Notes: a model not told the origin generated them from the sequence alone. A DNA stretch of 64,000 nucleotides from Echiichthys vipera (GCA_963691815.1 OY829647.1:12050360-12114359), one strand, 5' to 3'. Positions 1 to 12,742 are shown, numbered from the stretch's first letter. A program made the numbers and translations.

Positions 1-419
1 GAGAGCCTCACAGAGCCTCTGGAGGGGTTGTAGACTCTTGTTTTTCTACTTGTCTCACTACTTTTTTTTATCATCATACATTTTTATCAATGCAAAATGT
101 CAAAATGTCTCTAATCTCGTCTGAAAACGTGACTGGATTGTGTGACTTGGTTCATGACCTCTGTCCGGGATATGACCCTTAACCCTGAATAAATGGAACT
201 ACACTCATCACAGACAATACCTTAACAAGGTCTCTTGGGATGTAAAAATCCATCCATCCATAACTGCAAATTATGTTGCATTGCCCTTCATCCTGTCCAA
301 AACCAGTTGGCATTTATGACAAAAGCCAATAACCAACATGGTGAATGGGTTTTAAGGAGAGTGTGCGTCAAGGTTAACGATTTGGGCAATCATATCACCT
401 GAATGCCCCTGCAGTAGAA

Positions 420-423
<4 letters not shown>

Positions 424-480
<57 letters not shown>
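424..480 (+). repeat. (GT)n microsatellite
   Basis: An uninterrupted GT dinucleotide run of 57 bp. Confidence 0.98.
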
Positions 481-481
<1 letters not shown>

Positions 482-2625
482 TATGGAGGTTAATTTAGTC
501 TTATCAATGTTTCCAGCTATTTCCTTGTATAAAATCAAATTGATTTACTCTCTGCAAGAATGACGACACATTAACTGTGGAATAATGAAAAACTTAATGG
601 CATCATTTTGTTAAGTAATAAAACTGAACTTGCAGTAAGTCATATCAATGGGAAATATTTTAAAAATTGTATCTAAAAGGGAAAATATGCATTAAAAATA
701 AAAGTACCAACACCCATTCATTGCGTTTGATAACCTCTACCCAGCCACAAGCAATCGGCGGTGTCTCCTGCAGTGGTTGATGCCCAGAATATATAATATG
801 TCAGTCCTGAATAAAACATCAACCGTGACCTAAATACTGATGCTGGGAGAGAAAGAGAATGAGAAATAAGGGAGTGGAAAAGAGGAGAGAGAAACCACAG
901 ACAGTGATGAACAACATCTCACCCTTTACACAAACCATAAACCTCAGACGACCGTCACTGTCAAAAGAACAGTTTCCTTCACTCAGCATGACTCTTCTTT
1001 GACAGATTTGAAACTAAACATTGTTCATTCACATTTCTTCAACACGAGGACATTTAATGAGTTGACCTCACCAGTGCTCTTATTCAAAATGCGCCGACAG
1101 CATCTAACCTTAGGACAGACTAAGAATAGGACTGGTACAGACCGTATCCGTCTGTCATTAACTTCCAGAACAGAGCTGACATCAGAACGTTGAAAACTCC
1201 ACCAGTTTTCAACCCGCTGGCTACTGCATGTGCACTCCTTTCAATAAATAATACAGCTGACAGTTTAATGAAAGTTTCTTTCAGAGTTCGCCCTCTTCAG
1301 TTTATAGTGGAAACCGCTTATAGTGGTCAAAAAGCTTGGGACAGAATCATTCCCATGATACTTTGCCTCACCCATCTTCTACCGGCTGGCTGTCCGCGGC
1401 CGTAGCTGCGTGCACTCCAAAATCATGACGGGCAAACAAAAGTAATTTTCTTTCAATAAAAAAATGTAGTCCCTTATAACAAATTGCCAAAAACGAGCCA
1501 ATGCAAAGCAGCAGTGATACTACTGAAAACAATCATGGCTGCCAGTGATGGAGGCCAGTCATGGGCCCGCTTGGTGAGGGAAAATAAAAATCAGTAAATG
1601 ATGAAGCTGTCAGTTTCATAGTTTTATATTCAGGTGATAAATATACACAAGTAAACTGTTAATAATCATCTGTTTGACCCGGACCGATGTGATCACTATA
1701 AGAGGTTTTTGCTGTAACACATTTGGTAATCCATGTGATTTATTGAGATATACAGGTTGTCAGATTTACTGTTCTGTTTCTGGTCACACCTTATTGGAAC
1801 ATGTAGTAGCAGCTCTGGAGGTGGCAAGTCATGTTTATCACATGCTCAACAGTCAATAGAGAAAAAGGCCCTGTTTTAATGCTCCCCAAAGGGTGAGAGG
1901 ATCGATGGAAAACTTTCTTGTTTGTGCCCCATCCTTCAGAATCAAATACACTGTTTGCACTCGTCAGAGAGTGAACTAAAATGTATTCCTGCTTGGCAAG
2001 CCTGCGCAGAAACGGCTCTACTGTGTTAAGTAAAACTTTTTGGGAAGGCAAACAAGAAGCAAAAGTGAAAAGTAAAAGAAGCACTGTGAGGGAAGAAGAT
2101 AAATCAAGATAAAATGATGGGAGGTACATTGCTGCAGGGACTGTACTGCTGGACTGGATCCAGTGCAGCATCACTTTTGCTGCATTGCTGATTCACTCTT
2201 GGCCAAAACTGAATGCACTGGGATGACAAGTGCATTCAGTTCTTAAGAGATCATTTGAACAATGAGTCTTTGTCCTCTGACTCATGAGAAAATAACAGAC
2301 ACACTGTTGACGCAGATGACGCACCGTTTCCACACTAAACGCACAGCCCAGTATCCCCAGGAGTCCTTTCGAGATTGGACAATTATACTGCTCATTATTA
2401 CACCCAACGCCAATATTCAGTGTCACTGCAGGAGGCAGTGTGCAACATGTGTAGCGAGGGTGTAGAGGTCGGGGTGGTGGAGGGGCGAGTAGCACATTTG
2501 ACTTTCATGCAAGAGATTAGACCTTCCATCCTCTAAAACCTAAAATTAACTTTTGCCTTTTTCATTAACCATGATCATGTCCTAACTTTTCCAATGCTGT
2601 AGTAATTAGTTCAGAGGCAAATATC

Positions 2626-2850
2626 TTACTTTTTACTCCATCATATATATTTGATCATTTTAGTTAGTGGTGACTTTGCACATTCAGATTATTAAAACAA
2701 AATAAAAATCAACAAATAACTGATTTTGTGTTATTATAGATATGCAGTAACTACCCCGTATCAAGTAATTAGAATTAGCTGCATCTTGACCTGCGGTAAC
2801 ATTAAAGAGAAACTCACAATACATCAATAAATATATTTTTTAATACTTTT
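2626..2850 (+). mobile_element. decayed relic of the hAT-type family seen at 10,491
   Basis: Segments such as CTTTTTACTCCATCATATAT, the TTAGTTA...CTTTGCA motif, and the later 'agaattagctgcatcttgacc' region follow, in the same order, the interior of the teleost hAT-type MITE family. The element at 10,491-11,633 keeps the terminal repeats of that family. No termini remain here, so this is an old fragment. Confidence 0.4.
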
Positions 2851-3395
2851 ACTTGTCTACCCTATCACCACTGGTTGCTATGTGGAGATATTGTAGGAAG
2901 CAAAAATGTACAAAACTTCATGAATGTAAGCTGGTGGTCTGCAGAACTGTCCAGTACTGATGTTCTCCTCTTCTTCTTGATATTACAGCTATAAAGTATA
3001 AATAATACTCCATTAATCCTTTGACCTAGGTGATTGAAACTCTCCTTATGCAATACAAAGACTCTCAGTCTTCATTGAGCGACAAAAAAATAAACTAATA
3101 AACTAATTAAACTAATTTTACAATCAGAAAATAATTTACTTAGCAAAGTGCCAACTATTTCTGGTTTTACCTTCTCAGAATTAAGGATCTGTTGCTTTTG
3201 TTTTTCATAGATTGTAGTAAAATGAATATTTTTTGAGGTTTTGGACTGTTGGACAAAGTTAATTTGAAGACCTTGAGCTCTGGGTAAATAGCTGTCTTGG
3301 AACCAGACAACTCTGCAAGCTTATGTGTTATGCTTCTAGAGAGTGTAAATGGTGGTCTGTCTCTGTCTATCTCTATGTACGTTAGAGATAGACAG

Positions 3396-3490
3396 ATCCT
3401 ATCCAGGGTTTACCCCGCCTCATGTGTGCACCCCGCTGGGATCAGCTCCAGCCCTCTGCACCCTGTTAGGGAAGGCGATGGATGGATGGA
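3396..3490 (+). repeat. dispersed teleost repeat, copy 1
   Basis: The stretch reads 'atccagggtttaccccgcct', then a 'gctgggatcagctccagccc' core, and ends in GATGGATGGATGG. This is the reverse complement of the sequence at 49,451-49,575 (which has the AACCGCTTGTCC...GGAGCC...GGGGTACAC arrangement). The family is very widespread in fish genomes. Confidence 0.6.
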
Positions 3491-4644
3491 CCTGCACAAC
3501 AATTGGTGAAAGCAATCGTTAGTTGCACAGATTTAAAGTCTGCAAGAAAGTAAATCCCTGAGGATCAAGTGTTCTCCAAGCTTCCTCCTGTTTGATTTGG
3601 CTGAGTCCTTCCTCCTTTCTCCCTCACTATCTCTTAGCTTGAATTCTCCCTTTATCTCTCTGCCACTATTGTACCTGCTCAAGACCGCTTTCTATCCACT
3701 TCTCTTCCCCCTTTATTGTCTTCCCTTATCTCACATTCCTTGCTCCACTCTCTTCGCCCCTCCCACCCCATCTGTTATCTCCCAGCTGGATCTGTTTTAC
3801 GCTGCACTGCAGTAGGCCCTAGTGAGGAAGGATCCAGGCTGGATGAGTCACCCACTCACAATCTGCTGCCCTAAAGCCCTGCAGGCATCAGTCACATCCA
3901 AGGACCCCACTGCTGTCCACGGACACGCACCGATGTACATCTATGCACACTCGCATACACGCTTTGCACACTGCATACCCTTTTTTTTAAAGAATGTGAG
4001 GCCAGAAATGCCTGTATGTGCACTCACAAGAGGAATTAACTTTAAATGGATAAAGAAATGGCATAATTATAAGCCTTTAAAATACAAAGTAAAACAAGAT
4101 GGTTTCCAATTGCAAAATCATAAGATGCTACATTCTATACAATGAGGGTAAGACATGTATTCATCCTTCATTAGTATTCAGCACACACACTGGGGAACCT
4201 CCAGTCGAACCAGGTCTGACTACAAAATAAAGGATTGCTGCTCTGTTTCCCACTGTAAGAAATATACGCCATCCAAATGTGATAGCTGTTTCTTAACACC
4301 GAAAAGTACCCAGACTATGTAGCTACTGTTTCTTGACATATCATTTTGTTTCCATGCATAACATGGATGACATAATACTTCATGCTGCTCCTGCTGTGGT
4401 TCCTCAGAGATGTCTTGTCTGAGTTTTCCCGCTTTTCTCAGTCTCTGTGTGCTGTGTTTTCCCAATTTGCAGATATTCTACTGCTTCAATTTCAAAAATG
4501 TTTTCTAATTTGTGCTGCTACTAAATCCCAAGTATTCATTTTTTGTACTTTAAACACTGAGTCGCTCAATTTGGAAAGAAATGTGTACGGTACATGGTGT
4601 TCACACATATCTGGTGTTACTGATGATATATACTGAATCAGTCA

Positions 4645-5040
4645 GCGTGTTTACATACTGTTTAAAAAACAGATTATAATCTGAAAGGGCATACAACGGT
4701 TTCTCAAATGCCATGTTAACACCATACCCCAGGTAAAAATCTGAGTTCTCATATCCCGGTGAACAGACCTAGAGATCTCCTTCAGTACACCGATTATTCA
4801 TGCAAGTAAACAGCCTTCCCAGGTTACGGGTTTCGCGTATATGCATGCTCTGTGGGTTATAACTCCCCCATCCCCTCCGCAGCCCCTCCGCAGCAGTGGC
4901 TTTTGACCTGGAAATAGAATAAATCAGGAAGCAACGGCACCAAAAACAACGTGAAAAAACAACATCAATAAGCGTTATCCTTAAACCGAGGAAGGGGCTT
5001 CGGCATGGCAAGTAACATCACTACCAAGAAGACCCGTTTC
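4645..5040 (+). repeat. probable dispersed repeat (GTTTACAT...GTTACGGG family)
   Basis: The sequence has the order GTTTACAT, AGATTATAATC, TATCCCGG, CCGATTATTCATGCA, AGTAAACAG, GGTTACGGG, GCATGCTC. This resembles a teleost repeat I recall only loosely. No clear terminal repeats were found, and the boundaries are estimates. Confidence 0.35.
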
Positions 5041-6736
5041 TGTCATAATTCTGTCCAAAAGTCGGCCATTCAATTAAATTCAAACCGCACATAGAACAAG
5101 TAAAAAAGTGGCTTTGGACTCAAATTGATCTAAACTTAGTGTGCAAGTGGAAGCTGCCAAACCTGCCAACCTGCCGCGTGTCAGCCTCTTTCTAACACTG
5201 ACAAGAAGCAAAGCAACCATTTTATCTGGAAAAGCTGCAAGATACTGACACACTTTCTCAAGCTTTCATGCTGTACTCTTCATCTCCCCTCTCTCCCTCC
5301 TGCAGTTTCTTTTTAATGAACACATTTTTGTCTTCCTACTGGCATCACACACGCTCACTCCACTGCGATAAAATTGGATGAAATCTGCTCTCTGCAGCCT
5401 TTAGATAAATATAAAAAATGGTATTTAAACTGGGGGTTGATTAAAATATAACACCAAGCTGAACTGTAGGAGACACTCAGCAGACATCTTTTTTTAAATC
5501 ATTAGCTGAGGATATAGCAGGCCCTGTTATAATAAAAAGCCTCACCACATTCACCTGCATGCCTGCACATATTCATAATTCTCTACATGGGAACAGCGTC
5601 ATCATAAAGTAGCATCTGCTAAAAGCACGACTCATTTGACATTTTGATTTCTGACCTAAAAAACGAGTGATCGCCACCTTTAAAATTAAAATAATAAGAG
5701 GAGAAATATAAAAGGTGTCTTTCTATTTTACAGCAGGCTGATATATTCTTCTTCTTAGATAAAGTACAAATCTTTTTAAGGCATTCAAATCTAAAATCCA
5801 AATACGGTGTATGGAGTATGTATATAAGTATGTATAACATGGTCCACGCAGTGAGAATGAGCAATGGATTGCTGGATAAATAAATGTAAATATAATACAT
5901 TTTGAAAAGTCTATTTGAAGTGGACCTGCTGGGTTTAACCCTTCATGCTTCCCTTATTTTTAAAATGGCCTCCTTTATTAATGCTCCACTATGAGCGTGG
6001 ATGTCCTTGGGTAGAAAGAGAGAGAGGATTGTTGTCGTGTGTAATAAATTAGTCAGTGATGTGTGTGAGAAGGTGAAGCTGAGCATGAGTGAGCGTGTGT
6101 CTGTGTGTTAATCTCATAAAACTCCAGTGACTCCATGGCATTCTGTCTTTTATGGATCATGAAGAAATACTGAAAGACTCCATGCACAAGAATGAGGGCT
6201 TTCCATTTCTCACAGAGCAGATGCTGGACACATAACGTCAGACAAGGCTGCACAGCTAATTAGCAATTAGTGACACACGGGCTATAAGGTCAACGCAGCG
6301 CTTTTAGATGTGCAATCTCCTCCAATCTACCTGTTGTTGACATTATCTTATTGTCTCCATTTATTTATGGAAATGTTTTATGTTGAGAGTCTATGTCATC
6401 ACAGATATTAGGCCTAAGATGTCCCATCCTCTGCTGTCCTCATGCTACCCATACCTTCAGACGATTTTAACTTGTCAGCTTGTGGATCACTGAGGGATAT
6501 ATCACTTAGCAAGAGTGCTTTAAGCTGATTTGGGATTTTTATATGACTTTCAATTTCATAAAGTACATTGATTTGCTGTGCATTGGCTGAAAATAGCATC
6601 ATTGTGTAGTTATATTATCTATTAACTATTACATTCCATATATCATGATATATTTATATAAATAAAATCACATATGCTTGATAGAGGATCGTCTCACCCA
6701 CTCTTAACTATCCTGAGTGACACTTAGTAAAGGCCA

Positions 6737-6875
6737 TTAAAGGAATATGTCAACATTTTTGGAAACACATTTAAATGTTAACTGTAGAGAGAAACGGCTA
6801 GCCTGGCTCTGTCCGACGGTAACAATATCCTCCTACCAGCACCTCTAGAGCCATTAAGTCATTTGTTAATTTTAA
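6737..6875 (+). mobile_element. degraded MITE fragment with TTAA start
   Basis: It begins TTAAAGGAATATGTCAACAT and later has 'ctagcctggctctgtccgac' and 'tcctaccagcacctctagag'. This matches the left part of a very common teleost non-autonomous DNA transposon. The right terminus is missing or too decayed to see. Confidence 0.5.
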
Positions 6876-7850
6876 ACAGCAGGGACGGTCCTTTTGTTCA
6901 CACGCAGTTACAGATCTGTCTGCCAACTTCAACACCAAGGACAGTGCCATGGATTTATCAATACACAGCATAGTTAAACTACTCATATTTCAGAGCTATC
7001 CAGCTGTTAAGTTGTGACATAACGCCCTTTCAAAATATGATTTCTGGTCCAAGCCTCTTTTTTCTACAACGCAGGAGTGCTGTGTTCTTTAAACAAATCT
7101 GAGTTTTAAAAAAACAACGTTATTGTAATTTTACCTCTTTCTTATCGATTAAAGGTGTCTAACTGACGTTAGAGGTGATTGTAATTGTACACGTTTGGCC
7201 GTTGTTGTCTGTTTCGTTTCAACGGAGCGTTTTGACCCAGAAATTGTATTTTGAAAGGGTGTTACAACAGACTTAACAGCCGGATAGAGTCGGACAGACG
7301 ATCTAAACAACCCCTCTGCCCCTGTACTTGCTCTGCTACTAGGGATGGAGAGGGGTGACCCTAACCCAGGGGAATGCATCCCCTCTCATATCGCCTACTG
7401 TCAAAATCTCCCTAATGAATATGTTATATATTGCTTTTTTAATCTCAACAAAAGCCAAGAGTAAAAACAACAATTCACCATTTTACATTTTAGTTTAAGA
7501 AAACTCATACAGACATGAGAATGGCATTGATCGTCTCATCGAATTCCCGTCAAAAAAGCAAGTAAACACATATCTGGAAAATTCAATCTATTCCTTTAAT
7601 GCTGATATCCATTCTGCCAAAACTCCAGTCTGATTCTTTTTAATCCCTGGTTCCATCCCTTAATCCTTGTGACTCCTTCTTCATGTGTTAGGGGGTAGGG
7701 GCACTGCTATGGGCTGGCTGGAGGACAAGTGTGTTTAAGTAGCCAGATTGTTGGGTCGCTGCCTATGTGAGTCTGGACCTGGATTACAGGGCTGTGGAAA
7801 AGGGGTTGATAGGAGCCTTCTGCCACTGGGAGACTGGGGAGTGTGACAGA

Positions 7851-7894
7851 GTGTGTGTGTGTGTGTGTGTGTGTGAGTGTGTGTGTGTGTGTGT
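7851..7894 (+). repeat. (GT)n microsatellite, one interruption
   Basis: GT repeat with a single GA interruption, followed by TTGGGGG repeats at 7,894-7,914. Confidence 0.95.
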
Positions 7895-8805
7895 TGGGGG
7901 TTGGGGGTTGGGGGTGTGTGTAATGCCACGGAACAGGCGGCAGGAGACCACAGAGACAGCTACTAACTGAGCCTCAAGCTGACTGAATCGCATCGGGAGC
8001 AAAACTGAGTAATGAAGAGTGTAAAAATCCACAAATTCAGATATATTCACTGCATATTTACACACTCAACCACACCTCTTTATGCAAGCACACAGAGCCA
8101 CATAACTTATGCATATTTACAGATACCAATACTCTTATGCATCCTCGCCTCAAACACACAGAAGCATTTGAGACTGAAGAAAAACATCTGCAGGGAGCGA
8201 GAGGGCACTGCTAATTGGTGACAATAGACTCATCACACAGAATTAACACAATCAGTGCAGCCATCTCATGCTATGTGTGGGCCGCCGTCTACTTCCAATC
8301 TGATCAAATGAGCTCCTGATTTAATCTGAGAAGTGTGTTAGCAGCAGAAAATTCGTTTTTGCAATTATTTCTTCTTTTTTTTTATCTGATCCTTAAACAT
8401 GCTGAAGCTTTCCTTAAACTGTTTATTGTTTGATCTGCAAGTGCTGCTCTTTAAGAATAACTACATTCCTTCATCTGGCCTTCTACAAATGTCAGAGTGA
8501 CATTGACGATAACATAAATAGCTAATGGCAGCATAGATTAACTAAAAATACAATAATATACTCTACAGTATCAGTTTATTGGATCCCAGCTGTTAAATGA
8601 ACTCCTGTCCTCACAAACGGCTGCATTAGTCTCAATTATTCAGGTCCATTGTGAAATTAATAAGTTTAGCTTAATATCTGCAGACACTGAGGGTCTCAAT
8701 TATACATAATTCCCTCCCAGCTCTGTGATGACTGCTCATAAAGATGAGGGATGATGCAAACTGGGAGAAAGGCCATTTGGAGACTGGGTGATGTGGAAAT
8801 CAAGG

Positions 8806-8970
<165 letters not shown>

Positions 8971-9419
8971 CTCAGCCAGGCTCCGGGTGTCCTGCTGTGT
9001 GAGGCCTGAAGCTGACTGTCAGTGTTACTGTGACTCACCCCTAGAAACAGGACAACCTCTCTCAAATGCTGGAGCTCCCAGCTAACACTGGAAATAGAAG
9101 TCACTCAAAGCCATCCAAAGCTCTGGAGTTAGTTTAAGGCTTTGGGGACGGATCTGTCCAAATCTTTGGCCATCCAGATCAAATTGGTGACCTGTAAGGC
9201 CACTCTGATGGTCGAAAGCTTACTGAGAGTCTATTGGGAGTCAAATAATTATACTTAAATGGGAGGGATGGGTTGAGAAAGCCACCGACTAACCTTGAAC
9301 TAAATGTCTTCTCATGCATTAGATTCAGATCTACATCTAAAAATAACAGATTATTCCGCATAAGAAATGGAAGACATGATTTACGCTGGTATCCCTCTGT
9401 AGAAGATAAACGCATTTAG

Positions 9420-10073
9420 AGGGCGCCGAGGTCATGGCGTGCCGCTACTGTCAGGAGCGGCTCTCCGCCAAGGCGCACTTAACGATTGCATAACGTCGTG
9501 CGCGGAGTTCCCACTGTGGCTGGCTGAAAGAAACTGATTTAAACCGTCCTTCATCGAGGACAACAAGGAACTTGCGCATTACAAGAGCGTTTGCCATGAT
9601 CTGCAGCTCTGGGGGGTTTTCTGTGCGGAATGTCATCTGAAGGGTACCGAGAGGAACTGACGTCCCCGACATCACTATCATCACACCGTCGTGACACCCG
9701 CCTCCCAGACGGCCACACACAAACACGACTGCATCATTCTCACGCCGTGTGTTCACACCAAAACAGTAAAAACACAACCGAGGCTGCAGTGCAAAACGCG
9801 AGTAATAAATTATTCTCTTGGCGCAATGCTGCACCCTCTTTTTCAGCGGAGTGCGTTTCAGCACCAGGACAGCGATGAGTAAGTGATTTAGATGGATGAT
9901 GGATGGAGCACAGCTACAGCAGACCGACGCACGTGAGAACAGCGCGAGGTGTTATTCATTTAAGGCCGATCTCCACGATCCAAACACCACTCCGCTGTTC
10001 TCCGAGCAACGTGACAGTCCAACATGAAGACCTGAGGAGATGTGGCGTTCAGGGCGTCGCGTCCCTCTCTTAC
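9420..10073. promoter_or_regulatory. CpG-rich block in the 5' end of sh3gl2 intron 1
   Basis: CG dinucleotides are frequent here compared with the AT-rich, CpG-poor DNA on either side, and together with 10,074-10,480 the block behaves like a promoter-associated CpG island. It holds the RE1-like element listed separately. A 137-codon open frame on the minus strand (9,864-9,451) lies in this block, but it resembles no family I know, and its openness is easily explained by high GC content. Confidence 0.45.
9857..9876 (+). promoter_or_regulatory. RE1/NRSE-like (REST) element
   Basis: The sequence TTCAGCACCAGGACAGCGAT contains both halves of the REST binding element, TTCAGCACC and GGACAGCG, in the correct order and orientation. 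It differs from the usual 21-bp consensus by having one base instead of two between the halves, plus mismatches at the last positions. It lies about 200 bp inside sh3gl2 intron 1. REST silences neuronal genes in non-neural tissue, and endophilin A1 is brain-enriched, so the location makes biological sense. The shortened spacing could weaken binding. Confidence 0.5.
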
Positions 10074-10118
10074 CTGAGTGGCTTTGTGGAATTGCTTCTT
10101 CAGCCCCGCTACAGACAT
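10074..10118 (-). CDS. sh3gl2: sh3gl2 (endophilin A1) first coding exon
   Basis: Read on the minus strand, ATG at 10,118 opens 15 codons, MSVAGLKKQFHKATQ, followed directly by a GTAAG splice donor. This matches the start of vertebrate endophilin A1. The HKATQ ending fits SH3GL2 better than SH3GL1 or SH3GL3 as I recall those paralogues. In the family this segment is the start of the H0 amphipathic helix of the N-BAR domain, which inserts into membrane during synaptic vesicle endocytosis. The rest of the N-BAR and the SH3 domain are in later exons, which I could not find between 1 and 10,073, so intron 1 runs out of the window. The neighbouring cntln gene in the same orientation agrees with the vertebrate gene order. 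The main uncertainty is a paralogue or duplicate copy. Confidence 0.9.
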
Positions 10119-10480
10119 GATTGCTACAAGGTGGTTCTAGCTGGGGATATGAACTCGATGCTGCGGTTGCGTTGAAGGAGGAAATCTCGGTCCTATAATT
10201 GTATCTGGTGATGATCTTGCAACCGTAGCAAACCCCTGTCTACGCTGGTCTTCAGCTGAGGGATCTCCTGTGAGAAAAGGGGGCTGATTAAAGCTCCGAT
10301 CAGGCTATTGGATGTCAGAGCCACATGTCTAAAACGGCGCTGACGTCGGAGCCAGCTCCTCTTAAAGCGGCCGCCTCCTCCTCCTTCACCACGCTTTGTA
10401 CTAAAAGGAGGCTGAGGTATTTTAATGTAAGCTCGTTTTGTAGAGGGACGAGGTCAAACTGGGGGGAGGCGACGTAGACT
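10119..10480 (-). promoter_or_regulatory. sh3gl2: sh3gl2 5' UTR and promoter region
   Basis: This is the GC- and CpG-richer stretch immediately upstream of the sh3gl2 start codon. On the minus strand it contains a CCAAT box (ATTGG on + at 10,307-10,311), a CRE-like TGACGTCG (10,341-10,348 on +, one base from the TGACGTCA consensus), a NotI-type GCGGCCGC at about 10,368-10,375, and an ATTATA-like stretch near 10,193-10,200. No strong TATA box is placed convincingly, so a CpG-type dispersed start is likely. The exact transcription start cannot be read from sequence. The upstream limit is set where the repeat-derived sequence begins at about 10,490. Confidence 0.55.
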
Positions 10481-10490
10481 TAGTTTGGAC

Positions 10491-11633
10491 CAGTGGTGGA
10501 ATGTAACTAAGTACATACTCAAGTTAGTGGGGATAGGCAGTGTATTAGATAGGCATACAATGTAATTCAAGTGTTTGGGTGAAAATCTCTCACACCTTCT
10601 CTTGGCTATTTTCAGGCTTGAGAACATTTAGCTCGTGATGGGAGACTTTGTTCAATCCCAGGTCATTTCAGAGAGAGAAAGTGTTTCCATTGGCTCAGGA
10701 GGGAGAGGGAGAGCTGTGAGAAGAGGTCTCACTCTGCGTTTTTTTCTTTTTACCTATTGTAGCTTTAAAGAAATACCTCACCCTCAAAATGATCATTTGT
10801 AGTTCAGTGATTCACCCAGTATTACATCGATTCCTTGAAGAAAAACTTCAGTAATATTGTAAAAAATGAACAGTGAATGAAGGGCGAATAATTGAAGTAA
10901 TAGTAATAGTATGATGCTACAATTCATCCTCATTCAGCATAGAGGTACGTGAGAATTCACTGTAACACAGGGTGAGTAATTGATGCACAAATGACTTGTT
11001 TCTTGTACTTTACTCGAGTATTTCCGTTTGCAACGCTACACTTCGACTCCATCTCAGAGGAAAATATTGTACTTTTTACTCCACTACATTTATCTGACAG
11101 CTTTAGTTACTTTTCAGATTACAACTTTCTCTCCAGTGAAAACCATGTAGGCCTATAGTGTTACTTTATGGGCTGAGAAAAATAAGCAAAATAAACTAAA
11201 CAAAAGATATAGAAGAAAACCAGGGCTGTTATTCTCACAAAAAGTCGATTTCTTAGAGGTTCTCAAACATATTGTGATCTTAAAATATAAAATATGATGC
11301 ATTGCTGTATGTTAAACCACCCAACAGACCATAAAGTAGTTAAAATGAGCACAGACTTAGACATCTACAGCAGTAAAATGCAACATACACATTACAGGGC
11401 AGTGATATTAATCCCAAAGCATGTTATATAATAGTCCAACACTGACAGGGACCAGTGTACTGCAGAATGAGTCTTTTTACTTTAATACATACAGTACAGT
11501 TTGTATATAATACTAATACAATTTTACTTAAGTAAGGTTCTGAATACAGGTCTTTTACTTTTAGTGAAGCATTTTCAGTTTGGTATTAATATTTTTACTT
11601 CAGTAAATGAACTGGATACTTCTTCCACCACTG
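10491..11633 (+). mobile_element. hAT-type non-autonomous transposon carrying nested insertions
   Basis: The left end is CAGTGGTGGAATGTAACTAA and the right end reads TTCTTCCACCACTG, giving terminal inverted repeats with CAGTGGTGGAA. The 8 bases outside each end are GTTTGGAC and ATTTAGAC, which match at 6 of 8 positions with both differences G/A. That is what an aged 8-bp hAT target duplication would look like. The interior 'actttttactccactacatt' and 'tctgacagctttagttactt' segments are typical of this teleost family. There is no transposase frame. Continuity breaks at about 10,527 and resumes at about 10,996, so about 470 bp was inserted later. Confidence 0.75.
10528..10995 (+). mobile_element. 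repeats inserted inside the hAT-type element, including a foldback
   Basis: The segment interrupts the hAT-type element. Its right part is an imperfect inverted repeat. The left arm at 10,792-10,845 (ATCATTTGTAGTTCAGTGAT...) pairs with 10,951-10,995, whose complement reads GTCATTTGTGCATCAATTAC. The outer right end that should match TTTAAAGAAATACCTCACCC is missing, so the foldback is truncated. The left part (about 10,535-10,760) resembles another dispersed teleost repeat. Confidence 0.5.
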
Positions 11634-12739
11634 ATTTAGACTCAATTTCAATCCGTAATTAGGATAAAATTATGCACAAATAGTAAAACATTACCTAACC
11701 CTAATATCAAGAATGGTAGCTCATGTCTGTTGGTTATAGAGTGAGTTTGCCCTTTGCAGAGATGTGCTAGAGATATTGTTGTCCTTACCTTAAATTAGAT
11801 GAACGAGCTACACCCTATACCATCACCTCAGAGAGACATAAAGAAAGACTTCATAAACACTTGATATACAATTAGTTTTGTTACAATTAGTTTCTCTAAT
11901 AAGACTAAATTACTTGTAAAGAGAAGCCTGACAGCTTCAGCAGCTCCCACTTCTCCAGCACCCTGGACAGCGCCTGTCAACAGAGAGACGGACGGCTCGA
12001 TAAGACATTTGTAACTAACTTTCTTCCTATTCCATCAGTGAAGTTGACTCTGAGAGGCAAAAAAAGAATAATAGATGAATACAGGTACAACAAAGCTGCT
12101 GTAAATACAAACACTTACACAAACCTTTAGAGAGCTGAGAGGAAAACCTGACTAATGGACCCTGTGGTGACATTATTTTTGTTTGTTTTTTTTCCTTTCC
12201 ACATTGTGGACGACTGAACTGTGACAGAACACTGTGCTTAGAGCTTAAAGGTATTGTGCAGTTACAAAATGTGCCCATATCTACTGTTATACACACACTT
12301 TTAGCAGTCCCCTTTTTGGTTACTCACACCCAAACTCAATTAGAGTCAAGATGATGTTCTTTGGCTGATAAGATTAAGCCTTCACAAATCTGCAGGACTT
12401 ATGCGAATAATGCCTCAAAATTAAAGTTAAAAAATCACCTGCACACATTTATCAGCTCAGAGGCAGCCCTCTCGATGCCAGATGGCAGGTCGATTGTGGT
12501 AGGACTACTCTGGCAGACATTCAGAGGCGCATCCCATATGGCCATTGTTACAGCCCCGGAATAAGACTTGGAGTGACGATCACCAAATGGGCGATCAAAT
12601 CTGAAATATGGCTATATCAGCAGTTGTGAAATGTCCAAATACTACAAAAAGATGATAGGCACATTCCTTTAGGATGTAGTAGAGTTCTGAAATGTTATGT
12701 TTATTACTTTAATCTTTCAAATATTAGTATGCTTTACTA

Positions 12740-12742
<3 letters not shown>

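Noticed and set aside
9451..9864. 137-codon open frame on the minus strand in the CpG-rich block
   Set aside because: No recognisable domain and no splice partner. It lies inside sh3gl2 intron 1, and GC-rich DNA commonly stays open by chance.
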